64,000 nt of DNA from Gymnorhina tibicen (taxonomy: Eukaryota > Chordata > Aves > Passeriformes > Artamidae), in the NCBI GenBank assembly GCA_013399875.1, contig VXAZ01002365.1, forward strand, positions 103,109 through 167,108, in the 5' to 3' direction. This document shows positions 40,001-53,934 of the stretch, in pieces. The notes beneath the pieces were generated by a model, which ran no database searches, was not told the origin of the DNA, and saw only the letters and a list, made by a program, of their open reading frames with translations. Position numbers and translations under genes: made by a program. The first letter of the stretch is position 1. Every line of letters begins with the position of its first letter.

Positions 40001-43000
40001 GTGGCATTCAGTCAAGCCCTAGAAGGCCATTACTTTCTGTTTAGAAACAATAGATGGGGTCTTGGGCAGCATGAAGAACTCATAATGATGAAGCAACCTT
40101 TTGCCTCATGGTTTGGTTTGTTATTCTCAAAAGGTCAGTTGTTAAATGTAGGTAAATACAAACACTGTTGCACAAGAACTAGAACTAGGGAAACCCACAT
40201 GGCCATATGCACCCACCAAAATAGCTCCGGCTTTTTCCTCCCATGAACTGATCACATGTCCTCTTTCCTCTGCACACCCTGAAATCCCCCCTGCTTCCAG
40301 TGCTCGCTGACTGCTGCCCCACTGGCTCACGCCCTGTGCCAACTGACAAGTTGGGACACCTAACATCACGGGAAAAGTCACAGCAAGCAGGAATTAATGA
40401 GATACCTGTTTGTTTTATTTTAATTCTGATTTCCCATTTTTCGGTATGATTTTAAACTGATGGTGATCAGTGTGACATACAGCATCACTGATGATCAGGG
40501 AATGCAGTCCCAGCATTGCTCCTGAGTCTGCAGAAATGGAGAAAACTGAGAACAGCAAGAGACTAAGAGCAGAATAGGAGTTTCCATCTTTCCTTAACAG
40601 TCCCCTGACTATACCTACCCCAATAAAAAGCACTTGCATATGAGTCATCAGTCATTTTAAAGCCTGTATTAGCTTGTGAGCAGGTTATCATGAGCTGAAA
40701 AGATTAACAGTGGTCAGAGAGGGGTGGTGAAGAATCGCTTCTCCATGGCCTGTTCCTCCCCGTAGAGGCCACCAGCCTTATCACACACCCCAAAGGGAAT
40801 AGATTCCCCAGTCCACAGGTTCCCCTGAGTGGAAAAATGAGGTGTGCAAGCACTTATCCTTCTCACCACTGCCGCTAAAGCTCAGGCAGCTCCTACTCAG
40901 GAGGTTTGCATGCCAGCTGTGAGGCTAAGGTCAGTACAGAAGTACACAGAGAGCCAAACATCTTGGGAGAGTGGCTGGTTCAGAACTGGGTGGTGAAAAT
41001 GCTAATAATACAGAACAGCTTAGTATTTTTATTTTTTATTTGGAAAAAAAAATAGGATTTCTATAATTCATATAAATTAGAGGGAACTTGTTCTTTGTTG
41101 TCAGGAACTGAGGAATATGTATAGGATGAACATGTAGGATAATCTGGCATGTTTAGATGCCCATGAACCTCAGGAGTAATAGAATAGTTGGCTGAGGATT
41201 CTTTTTCACTGACCTTGATTTTGAAGGCAATGGGGGAATTCCAGGAGACTGAAAGAATACTTATGCTGTGCTAGTATATAAAGTGTTCAAGTGACTTGAC
41301 TAAGATAAATATCCCCTGGCAGCAGCAGGGAATGTAGAAAAAACATGCTGGTAGAGACAACAGAGAGTGACTACTTCAAGAATGAACAACAGGCACAGAA
41401 TGTCAATTGTGGTGATTTTTCTGAGACTTGCCAAAGAAATATTATTTCATCATTTCAGATTACAGGTTTGTACAGGTACCTGTGGAGATGTTACACACCT
41501 AGGTGATTGCAAGGGGGTTAATTTTGTACTGTGTAAAACCTAATGAAAAGTTACCAATATACCATGTGCAGAAAAGCCCTTGCTAAGTGACTTAGAAACA
41601 ACAGTTCCCATGAATATATTTTTATTTAGCTCTTCCCTCTATATTTCAAGTATATGTTCCATTTGTCCTCCCTGTCAGTGTTTGCTAACGCATAATTCAG
41701 GAGCTCTTAACTAGAGGGAGGTGTCTGACAGCAGAGCTGGTGCTGCAACCAGCAGGACATGGGTGTGATGGGAATGCCTGGAGCACAGGGTGAGCAGTAC
41801 TCAGCGCTGGAACTAGAGGAGCCCAGGGCTGCTGCCAGGTGCCAGACCATAGCCAAGCTTCTTGGATGGACCTGTTCACCCACTGCCTTCAGAGCAATCT
41901 GAGCTCCCTGTGCAATTCTGCAGCAAACAAACAAAAATGTCAAGTATGTCCTTGAGACTTAAGGGGAATAAAGGAAGCAGGAGGAGAAAGATGGATTTTA
42001 CACTTTGTATCCGGGATTGGTATGGTAGGTAGCTTTTCATCATTCTGAAAAGACTGATGAAGAATTAGAGAGGGTAGAGAACCACAAAAAAATGACAAGG
42101 GCAAAATGCTTTTCATGGAGAGATGGAGGGTTCCATCTGTTTAGCTTGTCAACAAGAAAAGTGAGAAGCAACTCGCTTACAGTGTGTAAGTGCTTTCCCA
42201 GGCAGAAAATACTGGGCAGTCATCAATTCTCACAGCTTGCAGAGAAAGACAACAACAGGATCCAGTGGCTGAAAGCTGGAGCCAGCCAAATTCAATTAGA
42301 AATTAGGCCCAGCTTTGTAAAGATGCCTGCTTAGTAACCACATGAGCAAGGAGATCCTGTTCCACAGAGCAAGACAGGGTGCTTTGTGAGAGATAGGCTT
42401 GAGCCAAATCTGAGACATTTCACTCAACTTTGAATAAAATAAACGCAAGTTAGCAATTTCTAAGAGGAGGCATTAAATTATCAAACAACAACTTTAAAAA
42501 AACCCCAAGTCAAGCTCTTAGGTCTACTTTGCTCAATTCATGGACATCTGAATAACTAGACCAGAATAACAAGGGGAGACATTTCCAGTCTCTTATCCTA
42601 ACAAAAGAGTCACATAGCTGAGAGGAAAATGACCAAGAATGATGTGCTAGGAGGACAAACTGTAAATCTTACATCTCTTGCTCCTTCATACTGGTAAGTA
42701 ATCATGGAACCTTCCTGTTAGGATGTCTGGGGTAAGAAAATGAGAGACCATCTTTAATTATATTGGCCATTGTATTGATGTATTTGCATTAAGCACTCAG
42801 CTCCATTGGTGATGAGCATGGCATTAACACCCAGAAGGGCAGCATCGCAGGATTAGATGAAAGGGGAGAGGCAGAAAGCTCCTGGTGTGAGAAAGGAGAG
42901 CAGAGCCTGATGCAGGAAGTCAGGGGTGGCAGAAAACCACTTGGCCGTGGCTGAAGGGAGATGGACAGGAGGCAGCAAGCAGAGCTGCAGTGGCAGCCGC

Positions 43001-46000
43001 TGGAATTAGGCAACACAGGATGGAAGGTGGCCAATAGCGTGCAGGAAATTGAAGGGAAGCAGGAAACCTCAGCACCTCTAAGTAATAACACAAGATCATC
43101 GACTGTTCAAGAGAAGCAAAACTATTACCTGCAGAGAGCTTCCCCCTGCTTTGCCCTCAACTACAAAATCTGTTTACACTACTGGCCTCCCACTGCCTGC
43201 TACAGTCATCGCTGTAAAAGCAGTATGTCCTGCTGTGAAAAAGTCAAGCTGCAGGGAAAAGTTTGCTCCTGGATCTCACCAGCTATTCCAACAGTGCTCT
43301 CAACACCATGGGGCTTCCCAGCGACAATTGAACAATCCAGGACAGCGAGTGAAAAGCTTTTCAGTACTCTTAGAGGCTTCACTAAAATGCAGAGGCAAAA
43401 CATTTATGCAACCCACAGGCTTGGGTTTTCTTGACCTACTGTGTCATGGTTTTGGGGGATTAAAATAAGAGAAGCGGGAATTTCGGGCAATGCTGGAGGT
43501 GAGAATAGGTCCCCTGTAGACTTAAGATATATAAAAGCTAAATAGCTACCAAAAGGCAATTACAGGCTTAAGCAAACTCATATGATAAACACAAATATTC
43601 CCTGTATAACATGCCTGTATAAATGAACATGTGTTTATTAACCCTATTTAGGAGGTTACTGTCTTTCTTAGAAGAGTTTATTTTAATTTATAATTTTTAT
43701 TTTAATGTTATTTTAACTGAGGCAGAGGGAAAGGACAGAAAGGAGGACAAGACAGTCCTACAAGTTCACTCACAGCTCCTTGTTAACACTGGCAAGCTGC
43801 TCAGAAATGATCGAGCTGCCTGCTGATGCCTTCTGTAAAGCCCTGTATGAATTATAACACACAGCTGCTAGTCTACAGCAGCTTTTCAACACTTGATTCC
43901 AGGCAGCTTACGGTGGGTGATAGAAGTGGTTTGTTTCTTTAATATCGTTCTGTAACAAGATGCTATTTTGTTAATTGCAGAGCATGATGGTAATTATACT
44001 GTGGAATCATGGGTTGTGACATGAGGGTGCTTATTTTGCCCAGTGTGGAGTTAGACAAATGGATGGTCAATCATGGCTTGCATTTCCCTATTGCTGAGTA
44101 CCGACAACAATTACAGTCCTGATTAATAGGAGCTACAAGTACAGATAAGAACCCACTTGGGCTTTAGAAGAAACAAAGTTTACTAAATGCAGTTAGACAA
44201 GTGTTACAGCACAGATAATTGCTGCTTACTGCTTTTCTTTTGCAAATACATCACTGCCCTCACAGGCTGGGTTTGGAGCATCCCGTCAGTGCTTTGCCAT
44301 GATGGACATGTTCACTGTTTTTGATGTTTGCTTTTTGAAAACCAGTGTGTGCCTTTCTTCAGCTGCCAGAAGCAAGCCTGCAGTCATAGCACGGGTGAGC
44401 AGGTGGCAGGGCTACAGCCAGCCCCCTGTAGCTCAAAGGTGGCTGTTCCGGGGGTGTGTTACACAGAAGTTACTCGCTGTCCTTTCTTTTGTAAGCTGCA
44501 GTGGTGAGTGGCAAGCAGCAGAGAGGACTGTGCTTTAGAAAGCTTTCCAGCTCTGGGGAGGAAGGCTGTTATTAGCACAGAGTTCATAGATACTCCAACG
44601 ATTGTTTGGATCCAAGTGAAGGGCTGGCACCTTGCCAGGAGGACAGATTTGTTGGGGGTGAAGGGTAAACAGAGCCAGGTATCCACTTCCCAACTCTATG
44701 TGCTTTGTGGGGGAGTGGTTGCTGTGGATTCGTGTGAGCCACGGCAACGACAGCGAATGCAGATCCAGCTCTAGTGGGTAATACGATTCCCCAGTCCCTG
44801 GGCAAAGCTGGATGTTAGATTTGGGATTAACCTCTGTGCCTCTGGGTTTTTGCTACCGATGTAAACAACCACAGAGTACTGCAGAAGAGCAGAGAGACAG
44901 CCGTGGTGCTCAGCAAGGGCCGGTGCCGCTGTCTCCTGAGCAGCCCGTTCCTGGTGCAGGCACACCACTGCCTGCAGGCAGCGCCGGGTCCCCAACCCAG
45001 AGCTGCCAGGTACCCAACCCACACACCCACCTATGACTGACTGCAAGTTTTGCAACCCACTTTGATGAGTGCAAAAAAAAAAATTTCCATGCTCAATTTA
45101 ATTCTTCATTCAGCTCTGAGAATTGGTTACAGTAAGTAATAGTCGGGTGCTGAATTAATTTTTGCCCTCTCAAGTTCAGTACTTTAAAGTGTGTCAAAAG
45201 ACACGTTGCTATTTGCTGCACAGTTTGAAGTGATCCTGGAAACATCGGCTTCTGTTGCTGCTTTTCAAATCCTAAACTTCAATGGCTAGTTCAAGCTTTA
45301 AAAACTCAAAGACTAGCAGATGTGTAAGGAATTTTTTTGCAGAAAAAAAATCCATCAGAAAAATATCAATCAGAAATTATTTGAAGTCTACCATTTGAAG
45401 TCTATTAGAAAGAATTTGAAGTTGATAAAACACAAATTAACTTTTGCTGCCACTATTTACAGCAACAACATTCCAGGACAGAGACCCAAACTGAAAAATC
45501 TTATTTATAAAAATGAAACCAGATTCCACTGGAGGGGAATGCAAACTAAATAGCAGGAGTTAAAGGAAAGCCAGGCAGATTTTGGTGGTAGATAGCCACC
45601 ACAACTTCCAGGTGCTGGGCAGAGCACTTAGTATCACCAGCATCTGGCCCTGTCCATGAAACAGAAGAAAGGTAGTGCAAATCCCTTGTTGGCTTCTGTT
45701 TCTATTTTCAGACCAGCTCTTCTGCTTTAGATTCACATGATTAATGGGCTCTCTGGGGCACAGACATCCAGAAATTGAGCTTTGCTATACCCAGAAGGCC
45801 AAGAGCACTGCCAAGAGTTGGCACCTGATTTAGACTCATGGTGACGAGGCTCAGTTTAAGATTCAGAGTGATCTCTTCTGCCAGAGGCAGAGAGGTCTCT
45901 GTCTCAGGGTGGCTTTGTGCTGAGTAGACCAAGCCACTTTTAGACTGGGTCCCAGAGAGAGACAAAGGTCAGACTGAAGACGTTCAAGGTCAAGTTAAGA

Positions 46001-49000
46001 TGTGCCAAATAACAAAAATGGCCTTCTTGTGCTGACAGCCATCTTGCTGCTGTGTTGCAGGCTCATGAGGTGTATCTGAGGCTCATGCACTTAGCTTTTT
46101 TCCTTTGGAAAGTAAAGCAGATCCATGAATTCCCCAACAGCCAGGGTAAAGAAATCATCTTCTTTTTTTAACACAGCTGCCTCAAATGAAAACGTGCTAC
46201 GGTTTTCTTGATTTCTCTGGCCACTGCCAGACACAAGGAAAGCGCCACACACATATTGCTGAATTTGGTTTTGCCTCACTGGATTTTTATGGATGGTTAC
46301 CCTCAAAACACAAACTATTAATAGGCCTGTGTCTGAATGCTCGACCACGTGAGATTTCATCTGTTACATTCAGATGTGTTTCGATAGATTGTTACTCCAT
46401 TAACTAAAAATCTTTGGCCTATGAAGGATATAAAACAGTCCTACAACCACTTGCCCTAGAAGTAATATTTAAATATCACAGGGAAAAATTGAGTAGTCCA
46501 TTAGAGGAATGGGAAAGGAATTACATCATAGACAAAGAGAAGGAAATAGATATGAATTCTAGCAGTATAAAGCAATGTAAAACAGAAGTCTTTTGAGCTG
46601 AGATTTAAGTGATGCTAACAACACTACAGATTTAAATGGATTTTGTAACTCTGTTGTTGTTAGAGAGATTAAATTCCACTAAGATAATACTGTAGTTTTG
46701 GGGTAATTTACATAAAGAAAAAGGCTCCTAAAATTTCAGTTTTCTGCATATGCTTCTTAATGGGAACAAGTTCCAAAACAATTTCAATTTTAGAAACAAT
46801 TTGTGAAGCTGTCCAGTGATCATTGCTCCTGCTCTAAATTCCCAGGCAAAAATTAGCCAGTTTCTTTTATTTTCATTCATGCACACAAAATTTCTTGCTT
46901 ACAACACCAAATCAGGCTCTTCTGGTTTATAGTGCAGGATAAACCAATTTAAATTAATTCATGATTTTAATTAACAAGCGAGAAATTCTGATGTGAATAT
47001 CAGTTTTTACATCTTTGTAATTTGATTTGAAGAACGTTTAGCATTGTTTGTTGGAAACTTCGTAATACAAATTTCACCTAAATATAGTCTTAATGCTAAA
47101 TGTGGTTTGTTTTTTTCCTGCCTATGTACCCACACATATTGTGTATACAGATCTTGCTTGGAATACATGTATTCATGTTCGAAGGTGGTTTTTTTCACTC
47201 TGTTTATATGTAATACTAAAGAAATCATTAAATAGAACCTGTAAGTAAAATGCAGAGAGGAAATGTATAAATCTAAGTCTGAAAGTGCTTTTTCAAAAAA
47301 ACAAACCCTCTCATAGGTGATTATTAAATACATGTATTTTGAAAGCAATGCTTTTTTCCTCAAGATCCTGGTTCAATTCTGCCCTTTATATTTGCTGCCT
47401 GTGAACAACGCTAAGAGCATCTGCAAAATTCATCAGAATGGGAAATGACATTGCATGGGTTCAAGTGATTCAAAAACATAAGGAAATAGCCAGACCTGGT
47501 TTTGGCCCTTCAGCAAAGGGAAGACTCTGGCGGCTCTGATTTCTTCTGCAGACTGAGCACGGTCCTGCTGGCAGCTGGGTATGGTGCACACAGCAAAGCA
47601 CTCCCCTTCCTGGCTCCATGCTGGAGGTAAGTCACCATCAGCTCCGGCACAAGGGCCTTGCTCTGCTTGCGAACCAGAGGGTGGCGTTCAAAGCCCAGCA
47701 GGTCTCCAGGACAAAATACCTGCTGGGCCCTTCCGCACCGACAAGGGTTACTCTGGTATCTTCCACCGAGATAGGCTTCCCCTTGGTGCAATTCAGCACT
47801 TACTGTGGGATTTGCATGAGGAACCTGGAGTGCCATTTAGAGGTTGCCACTTTCGCCCACGCCTTGAAGTACCCGCTTTTGCACGCTCCCTCTAAGCACC
47901 ACGTGAAAGCAGAGCCTTTAGATTTGCAGCTTTTTAACCTCTTAGCAAAGCAAGGATCAGCTCCTTCTCTCTCCCCCAGCTGCCATCAGAATAATAGGCC
48001 CCACAGAATTAGTAAATCAAAGGTTTCACTCTGAATGCATCACAGCTGTGGAAAATATATACCTCAGCTTTCTGGGCTGATGACTTCCAGCTCTATCCAA
48101 AATAATTGCTCCTGTAACTCCCAATCAAGACTGCTTCCCAACACCAATTTTAGCAGGAAACATCCCAAAAAACTGAAGCCTGAGGTTAGATGACATAGAA
48201 ATGTGAGTTGGTGAATATCTGAATGTTCTCAGTGTGCCCTCAAGGAGCCAGGTGGACCCAGTATGCAGGAGTCAGTAGTACAGCACAGGTTGGGCAGGAA
48301 ATGACAAGGCCTCCTGCTCTCTTCTTTCAGCTTCCTTAAATGCTCTAGGATGTCCCTGCCTGTCAAAGATTTCTCCTCCTGCTGTAGCTAGAATGGTTAT
48401 GAGATGGTCTCCTGAAGCTCCTTTCACCATTGTTCTCCACTCCAACATGTCCTGGGCAGTTTCAGCTGAGAAGGCAGCGAGGCAGGATGCAGTGCCCCAT
48501 GGAGGGAAGGGCGACGTGCCAACGCACGGGGCTGAGCTGACCGTGCTGGGAGCACAGCAAAAGCCTCCAGGCAGCTACAGCGAAGGGCTGCTCTGGACCC
48601 TGGGGATGTGGAAAGCTACTGGTACAGACACAATTTTAAAATGAAAGTGGGTTTCAGCATTCTGCTGCTTCTGGAAGAGGTACCTGTCTTCTTAATGAGC
48701 TTGTTCCCATATCAGAAATTTGTTTCTTTTAAAGCTCACATTTAGTGCAAGGGGAATATTTCTGTCAGTGCTTTGGTTGCACTTGGTTGAAGACACCATC
48801 TGCTGCGACACTTGGCCAGCTTGGCATTTAAAATGTCATTTAGACCAGAAAGCAACTGAACCTGAATACTGAGGCAGATGTCATGAGCAAAGGTGAACTT
48901 CTGTAACTGAATGAGCTTGCTGATAAAAAGACAATTGCAGAACCATTTGTAGAAAGCCCTGTGGAACACCACTGATTCTTCTGCATATGCTTTATTTCCT

Positions 49001-50179
49001 GTATGTGCCTTGTGCAATCTGCCTTGGAGAAGCAATGCTACAAGAGATGTCAGTGAAATTTTGCATTTAAAATTCAGCATTTGTGGTTCCTGCAGGATGA
49101 GCAGATTTCTGTCCTCTCCAGAAATGGGATTGATGATATTTTCTAAACCAAGCTACTGAGTCCTAGACTTGCTTCAGCCCAGCAGGGCAGGAGGACATGC
49201 TCATTTTTCTCTCTTTCTATGTAGCATTGCTGCACACAAAGTTGTTCAAAACTGTTTACTTCCTCGAAGTTTCTGTTCCAGATGACAGCAAAAGGACAAA
49301 CAGGCTGAGATCTCTTCTTTCAGCCTGGAAGGTGTAGGAAGAGTTACTGCCTATCCCCTAAGTACAGAATCTCATTCCCAAATGCACCTCCTGATGTGTG
49401 TTTAGGATGCAATCCAAAAATCCACAGGGCAAAGAAGGAAGAGGAATGAAATTGGTAGAAAACACATTAACGAGACACAGAGGCAAAAAAATTAGAGTTA
49501 ATTGCTCTACCCGTGTTTGAGCCCACCGGGCTTGTATAGATGAGTGTTAGAGATGAAGCTCTCCAGTGGCAATGGGGCAAACTTTGTTCTTAAGGTCAAA
49601 TACTCTATCAAGATAAAAATGTTAAACAAGTCCTTTTCCAGTTATGCTGCTCAGTATGGCTCAAATTGCTTTCAGCTGTGCCCAGTGCTTTTGTTGACTT
49701 AAAGTAAATGAAACATTATCCTTCAGGAATTAGATAGGTTAGGAGATGTTGGTGCTACTTCCTACTGATTTAAAGACTAGAACTAATTTAAAGAAATTAA
49801 AGGTAAAAACCCCACCTTTAAAAAATTAATTAATCCAGAATTTGGTTTAATAAGGAAGGAAGCAACTGAGAGTTAAGTGACCCAGTCAGGTGGGCACACA
49901 GAGGAAATCAGCCAGCGTAGAGTAAGTGGTGCAGCCACTGTGGGGGTTATTGGGGAGCAAAGGTTTTTTCTTCTTGACAGGCAATTGCAAGCATGTAATA
50001 CGCCCAACCCCCTTCTCAGTCACCTTTAACAAAGATTTCTGTAAGTCAGCACACTGGGTGTAGCTGTTGAGGTGCTGGCAGCAGGGTCTGCAGGAGCCTC
50101 TGTGGGGAGAGGCCAGGGCTGCCCTGTGCTGGATACAGCCAACACACCACAGGGTATGGCTCAGTCCGGCTGCCAAACA
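37044..50179. other. Gene-free stretch between two LTRs
   Basis: No exon is recognised. Frames of interest are a plus frame at 42961-43434 (157 codons) and a GC-richer patch at about 47510-47900 with overlapping frames on both strands. None matches a family I know. Two low-repeat segments, about 39600-39980 and 43860-44230, have the mixed composition typical of conserved non-coding DNA, but conservation cannot be judged from one sequence. A short GATA-type run (AGATAGATAG) lies near 37720. Confidence 0.6.
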
Positions 50180-50830
50180 GGGGCACCTCTGGGAAACAGG
50201 ATTTGAGATGGGGCAAAAAATACTGCACAGGCAGAGGACGATGGGGAAAGAAGTGGGAAGCAGCCATGTGAACACCAAGTTGACAGCAGAAGGAGGGCAA
50301 GGAGGTGCTGCAGGTGCCAGAGCTGAGATTCCTGGCAGCCCCAGGAGGAATCCACACCAGCAAGCAGGCATTTCCCAACAGGAACCTCAGCCTATGGAAA
50401 ACCCATACTGGGTTTATCCGAAAGGACTGCAGCCCATGAAGAGGACGCAGGCTGAAGCAGGGGGCAGGAACAGCAGAGTCCACAACAGCTGTTACAGACT
50501 GCCCACCATTCCCCAAGGAGGAGGTAGAGGAGTCAGGAGCAAAGCTGTGAAGTTGAACCTGGGAAGAAGTGGGGAGGGAGGGTGGTATTTTACAGTTTTT
50601 GACTTTGTTTCTCACTCTGCAATTTTAATTGGCAATAAATTGAAGTCGCTTTTGCTCACGATGGTAACTGGCAAGCAGTCTTCCCATCTTTCTCAACCCA
50701 TGAACTTTCTCTTTTCTCCCCCAACCAGCTGAGATGCTGGGGTGGAATGAGGGGCTGGGTGGGCACACCCCCCACCAGTTCATCAGGTACAGGAAGCCAT
50801 GTGGAGAGGGCAAGCTTTGCAAAAAGACAC
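50180..50830 (+). mobile_element. Diverged endogenous retroviral LTR of a second family
   Basis: The segment carries landmarks of a different, repeat-rich bird LTR. They are GAGATGGGGCAAAAAATACT near 50205, AAGCAGCCATGTGAACACCA near 50258, GGTGCTGCAGGTGCCAGAGC near 50304, GGACTGCAGCCCATGAAGAG near 50425, GTTGAACCTGGGAAGAAG near 50550, an AATAAA polyadenylation signal at 50634-50639, CACGATGGTAACTGGCAAGC and CCAACCAGCTGAGATG. Both ends are fuzzy and I place them only approximately. A 221-codon plus-strand frame lies largely inside this LTR and is not a gene. The element points toward the NDUFA12 3' end, so the two polyadenylation signals converge about 1 kb apart. Confidence 0.75.
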
Positions 50831-51619
50831 AAGCAGGCTGGAATAAAAGTCAACAATTAGCAAGATACAGAAAAAAGCCACAGCCCCAGCCAACTCTCTT
50901 TTCAAATGCGAACTTGCCAGCTTCATATTTTTGAGACTAGGGTTCTGGTAGATTTTCCTTCTCTACCTCCTAAAAAGGTGTGCAATCTCAAACTTCCAAA
51001 GACCTTTAAAAATCTTGTCACAAGAGAGCAAACAGCCCATCTCAAACCCTTACGAGAAAATCTTGTAATGAACCTGCACAGCAAAAGATTTTTGTAACAG
51101 AGGGCCTTCTGCTTATGGCTGAGTTCCCTTATGGGTGAGATGACATTTGATTAATGTAGCCTTACAAGTTTTATATTATGTATCATCCCATACTGGAACA
51201 CAGCAATGCTTTTGCATACTCATGTATATACTTATGAACACTTTATGAATGAAAATGATAGTCCTGACTGGTCATACTATTCTAACTTGTCTTATAAAAA
51301 TTTAAAGCAATGGCTTCCTAAAATAGTACATGAAGAGTGCATTATTTGCCATGCAGAGACTGCAAAAGGATAATGTTAAAGATGAGAAATCTGTATTTCA
51401 AATGTGTATCTGTGTTCTGCTGAATGACACAAATATGAGGAGTAACTATCACAGGAATGGTTATCAGGCTAAAAAGAGTTTGAGAGTGAAGACAGGACAC
51501 TGACAATATGAGAAAAAGCACAATATCTTGATGAGATTAAGACTTGTCACATATTCTGTCCTCTTCCCAACATTTTCTCACTTGTTTCCCTGCCCCCAAT
51601 TCAATAAACTAAACTACAC
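50831..51619. other. Spacer downstream of NDUFA12
   Basis: This AT-rich spacer lies between the LTR and the NDUFA12 polyadenylation region. No exon or repeat is recognised. A plus-strand AATAAA at 51603-51608 lies about 27 bases from the minus-strand NDUFA12 signal, but no plus-strand transcript is otherwise supported. Confidence 0.6.
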
Positions 51620-51711
51620 CTGCTACAGGAGGCTTTTATTCTGAACAAAACCAGTGAAAATACAGTTTACACTGAAAGCCCAAGCTGAGACAAGTCATGT
51701 TGTTGTTGTTA
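51620..51711 (-). terminator. NDUFA12: NDUFA12 3' UTR with polyadenylation signal
   Basis: Just after the stop codon (reading right to left) the minus strand carries a consensus AATAAA, seen as TTTATT at 51635-51640 on the plus strand. The signal begins about 70 bases past the stop, so the 3' UTR would be under 100 bases. The cleavage point is estimated at 15-20 bases further on and is not fixed by the sequence. Confidence 0.75.
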
Positions 51712-51892
51712 TTACTTGCTGGCTGGTTTAGGTGGGATCCACTCGTGTATCTTCTTGCGAGTAGTAGAGTAAGGCACATACTGCTCAGGAGTGCCACTCA
51801 CATTGAATTTATGGTTCTCCCAGATAAATTTACGAGCGACTGGTGGATGAGTAGTTGGAGGGTCATCCGTCATTGAGTGCAGCCAGCGATGC
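51712..51892 (-). CDS. NDUFA12: NDUFA12 exon 4 (terminal coding exon), complex I subunit B17.2
   Basis: NDUFA12 is an accessory subunit of mitochondrial NADH:ubiquinone oxidoreductase (complex I). It sits on the matrix side where the peripheral arm meets the membrane arm, and replaces the related assembly factor NDUFAF2 late in assembly. This exon encodes the last 59 residues and the stop. It opens [18 protein letters not shown] and contains [20 protein letters not shown] and [17 protein letters not shown], ending PASK. These are hallmark C-terminal motifs of the family, and only a few positions differ from human. The acceptor is a pyrimidine-rich tract ending TTAAG just right of 51892. The first base completes a Trp codon begun in exon 3. 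The reading frame is intact. Confidence 0.97.
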
Positions 51893-53021
51893 CTTAAGAG
51901 GAAAAAGACATATTGATATTAAGCAACATTACATGACAAGCCTATCTCCTGACTCCCAAGGGTCCTCCTCTGAAGAGACACTAAGTATTTATTCTGAGAA
52001 GAGAGAAAAATAATTTTAATCCAGTGTGACTTTGAATGAGACTACAGGATATTGATTTTAATTAGTTTCACAAGCCTAACCGATAAATAACAGTTTTGCC
52101 TCCAAGCAGCTGAAAGCACACCTAAATTCAAATTTCCTGTTCCTTTGTACGCTCAGTATTTGGGCAGAGTATGTTGTCACCTCTTTGTACAGCCTTCACC
52201 AGGCAGCCAGGTCAAGGCAGGCACTACAAATGACAAAACCACAAGGTTTGGTTTTGTTGTCCGAGCTTTTTCTTTGTTAGGTTATGAAGATTTGTTTTAA
52301 TTACCAGAAGACTATGCTGCACAACAATTTCAATACCATTTTCAAAGCATACGTGAGGCTACCACTTGGGATACAGATTAATGACGTAAGTACACCTAAA
52401 ACAAGCATATAAATATTTACTGACTGCACAACACAATGATTAATACCAATCAGTAACGGGGTAATTACCAAGTGATTACAGTGATTAGCCTTTACCTATG
52501 AACTAAATGTCAGTCTTTCTCTGCACAAGCAACATTAATGATCAAGCAAAGCATTTTCCCTAACAATTTACTGAAACACTGCAGCAGGGACCAACTGAAT
52601 TGATTTCATCCCATTCCTATTTCAGTGCCCGAAGCAACTTTCAAATCCGAATTACATTTTAATTATCTGCCAGTTTACATGTACTTCCTACTCTGTGTAG
52701 TTATGACAAAACTACTCTGTGAGGTTATGACAGTTTTTGCAAGCTTATGTATTTTTTTACTGAGTAGAATTAAGGAGACTTCTGCTAATCAGCTTTTGCA
52801 AAGACTTGACCTAAAAATATGAAGTCCTCTTTTCTAGTTCTATTAGAAAACCTAAAAATTGCATCTTCAGCCCTTAGCAACAAATCCAGCACACTTCATT
52901 TATACAACAAAACAAAACCATGATAAAAGTGGTGAGAAACAGACTGATAGGTATATTCTAAATCTGCAGAGCTCTACAGGAGGTTGGTAATCTTTTCAAA
53001 CTGCTTCTTGACATGTATTTC

Positions 53022-53047
53022 AAAAAAAAAAAAAAAAAAAAAAAAAA
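53022..53047 (+). repeat. Poly(A) tract, 26 bp
   Basis: An uninterrupted run of 26 A follows GTATTTC. It might be the tail of a very old retroposed sequence, but no AATAAA or recognisable gene copy precedes it. A simple homopolymer expansion is the cheaper reading. Confidence 0.95.
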
Positions 53048-53934
53048 TCTCAACTTTGGCTATAACTTTAGTACAAGAATGTCAATTTAAAAAAAGTGTC
53101 AGCCTAAAGTTCTTTTTCTCAGAGTAAAAACCAAACAAAACCCCCAAACTAAAGCCACACATTGTAGGGCTAAGGGCCACCAGGAAACTGGCTTGAATAA
53201 AAAACCAGATGGAACCATAAGATCATTTAAAACTAAGAAGAAAAAACTGTGTTTAGAGGCAAAGAACAACTTCCTGTGGGAAAAAGGATCCACTTTGGAG
53301 TTCCGAAGTTATTCACATGTTCAGATGAAGTGACCAAATCAATGTGAATGTGAAGGCAATCCCGCTCTTCCTCTCTCTGCTCCCCTTTGTAAATCTGGTC
53401 TCATTCAAAGTATACATTTCCCACTGCTGTTATTTAAAAAAAAGGTAAGTAGCTAATGATTTCTGTCTGGAAAAAGGTGGCCCCGTAGCAGTATTAACCA
53501 CGATGTGGTCTGACAATACAGGATCAGGTCTTGCTCAATTTTAAACCCGGTGTTTTAAGCCAGCCTCTGAAACGCCCTGGCCACATCACACAAAGCTCTC
53601 ACCTTAGGCGAACTCTCTTGCCCAGTTCACACCTGCCAGAAGAATTCTGTGTACTACTGTGCTTCACATCACCTCAGGTATCACGTGTCCTATATGACAG
53701 CCTGCATCAAGGTTGGCAGAAATGCTGCAAAAAAGCTAACTTGACAGAGCGGGGATCCTGTGCTCACACCCAACAAGCTCTCCATTGCTAACACAGAAAC
53801 ACAGAGTGTGTGGCATGAGAGAAAGGGCAAAAGAACAGTCCATTCTGCCAATACTGACTCTAGGACTGCATTTCAAAATGCTTTGGAGTATCATTTCAGA
53901 GGAGCCTCAGCTTTTCAAAACTGCTTACTGTAAC

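Noticed and set aside
50067..50732. 221-codon plus-strand frame
   Set aside because: It lies mostly within a recognisable retroviral LTR, with the LTR polyadenylation signal inside it, and the translation has no domain.
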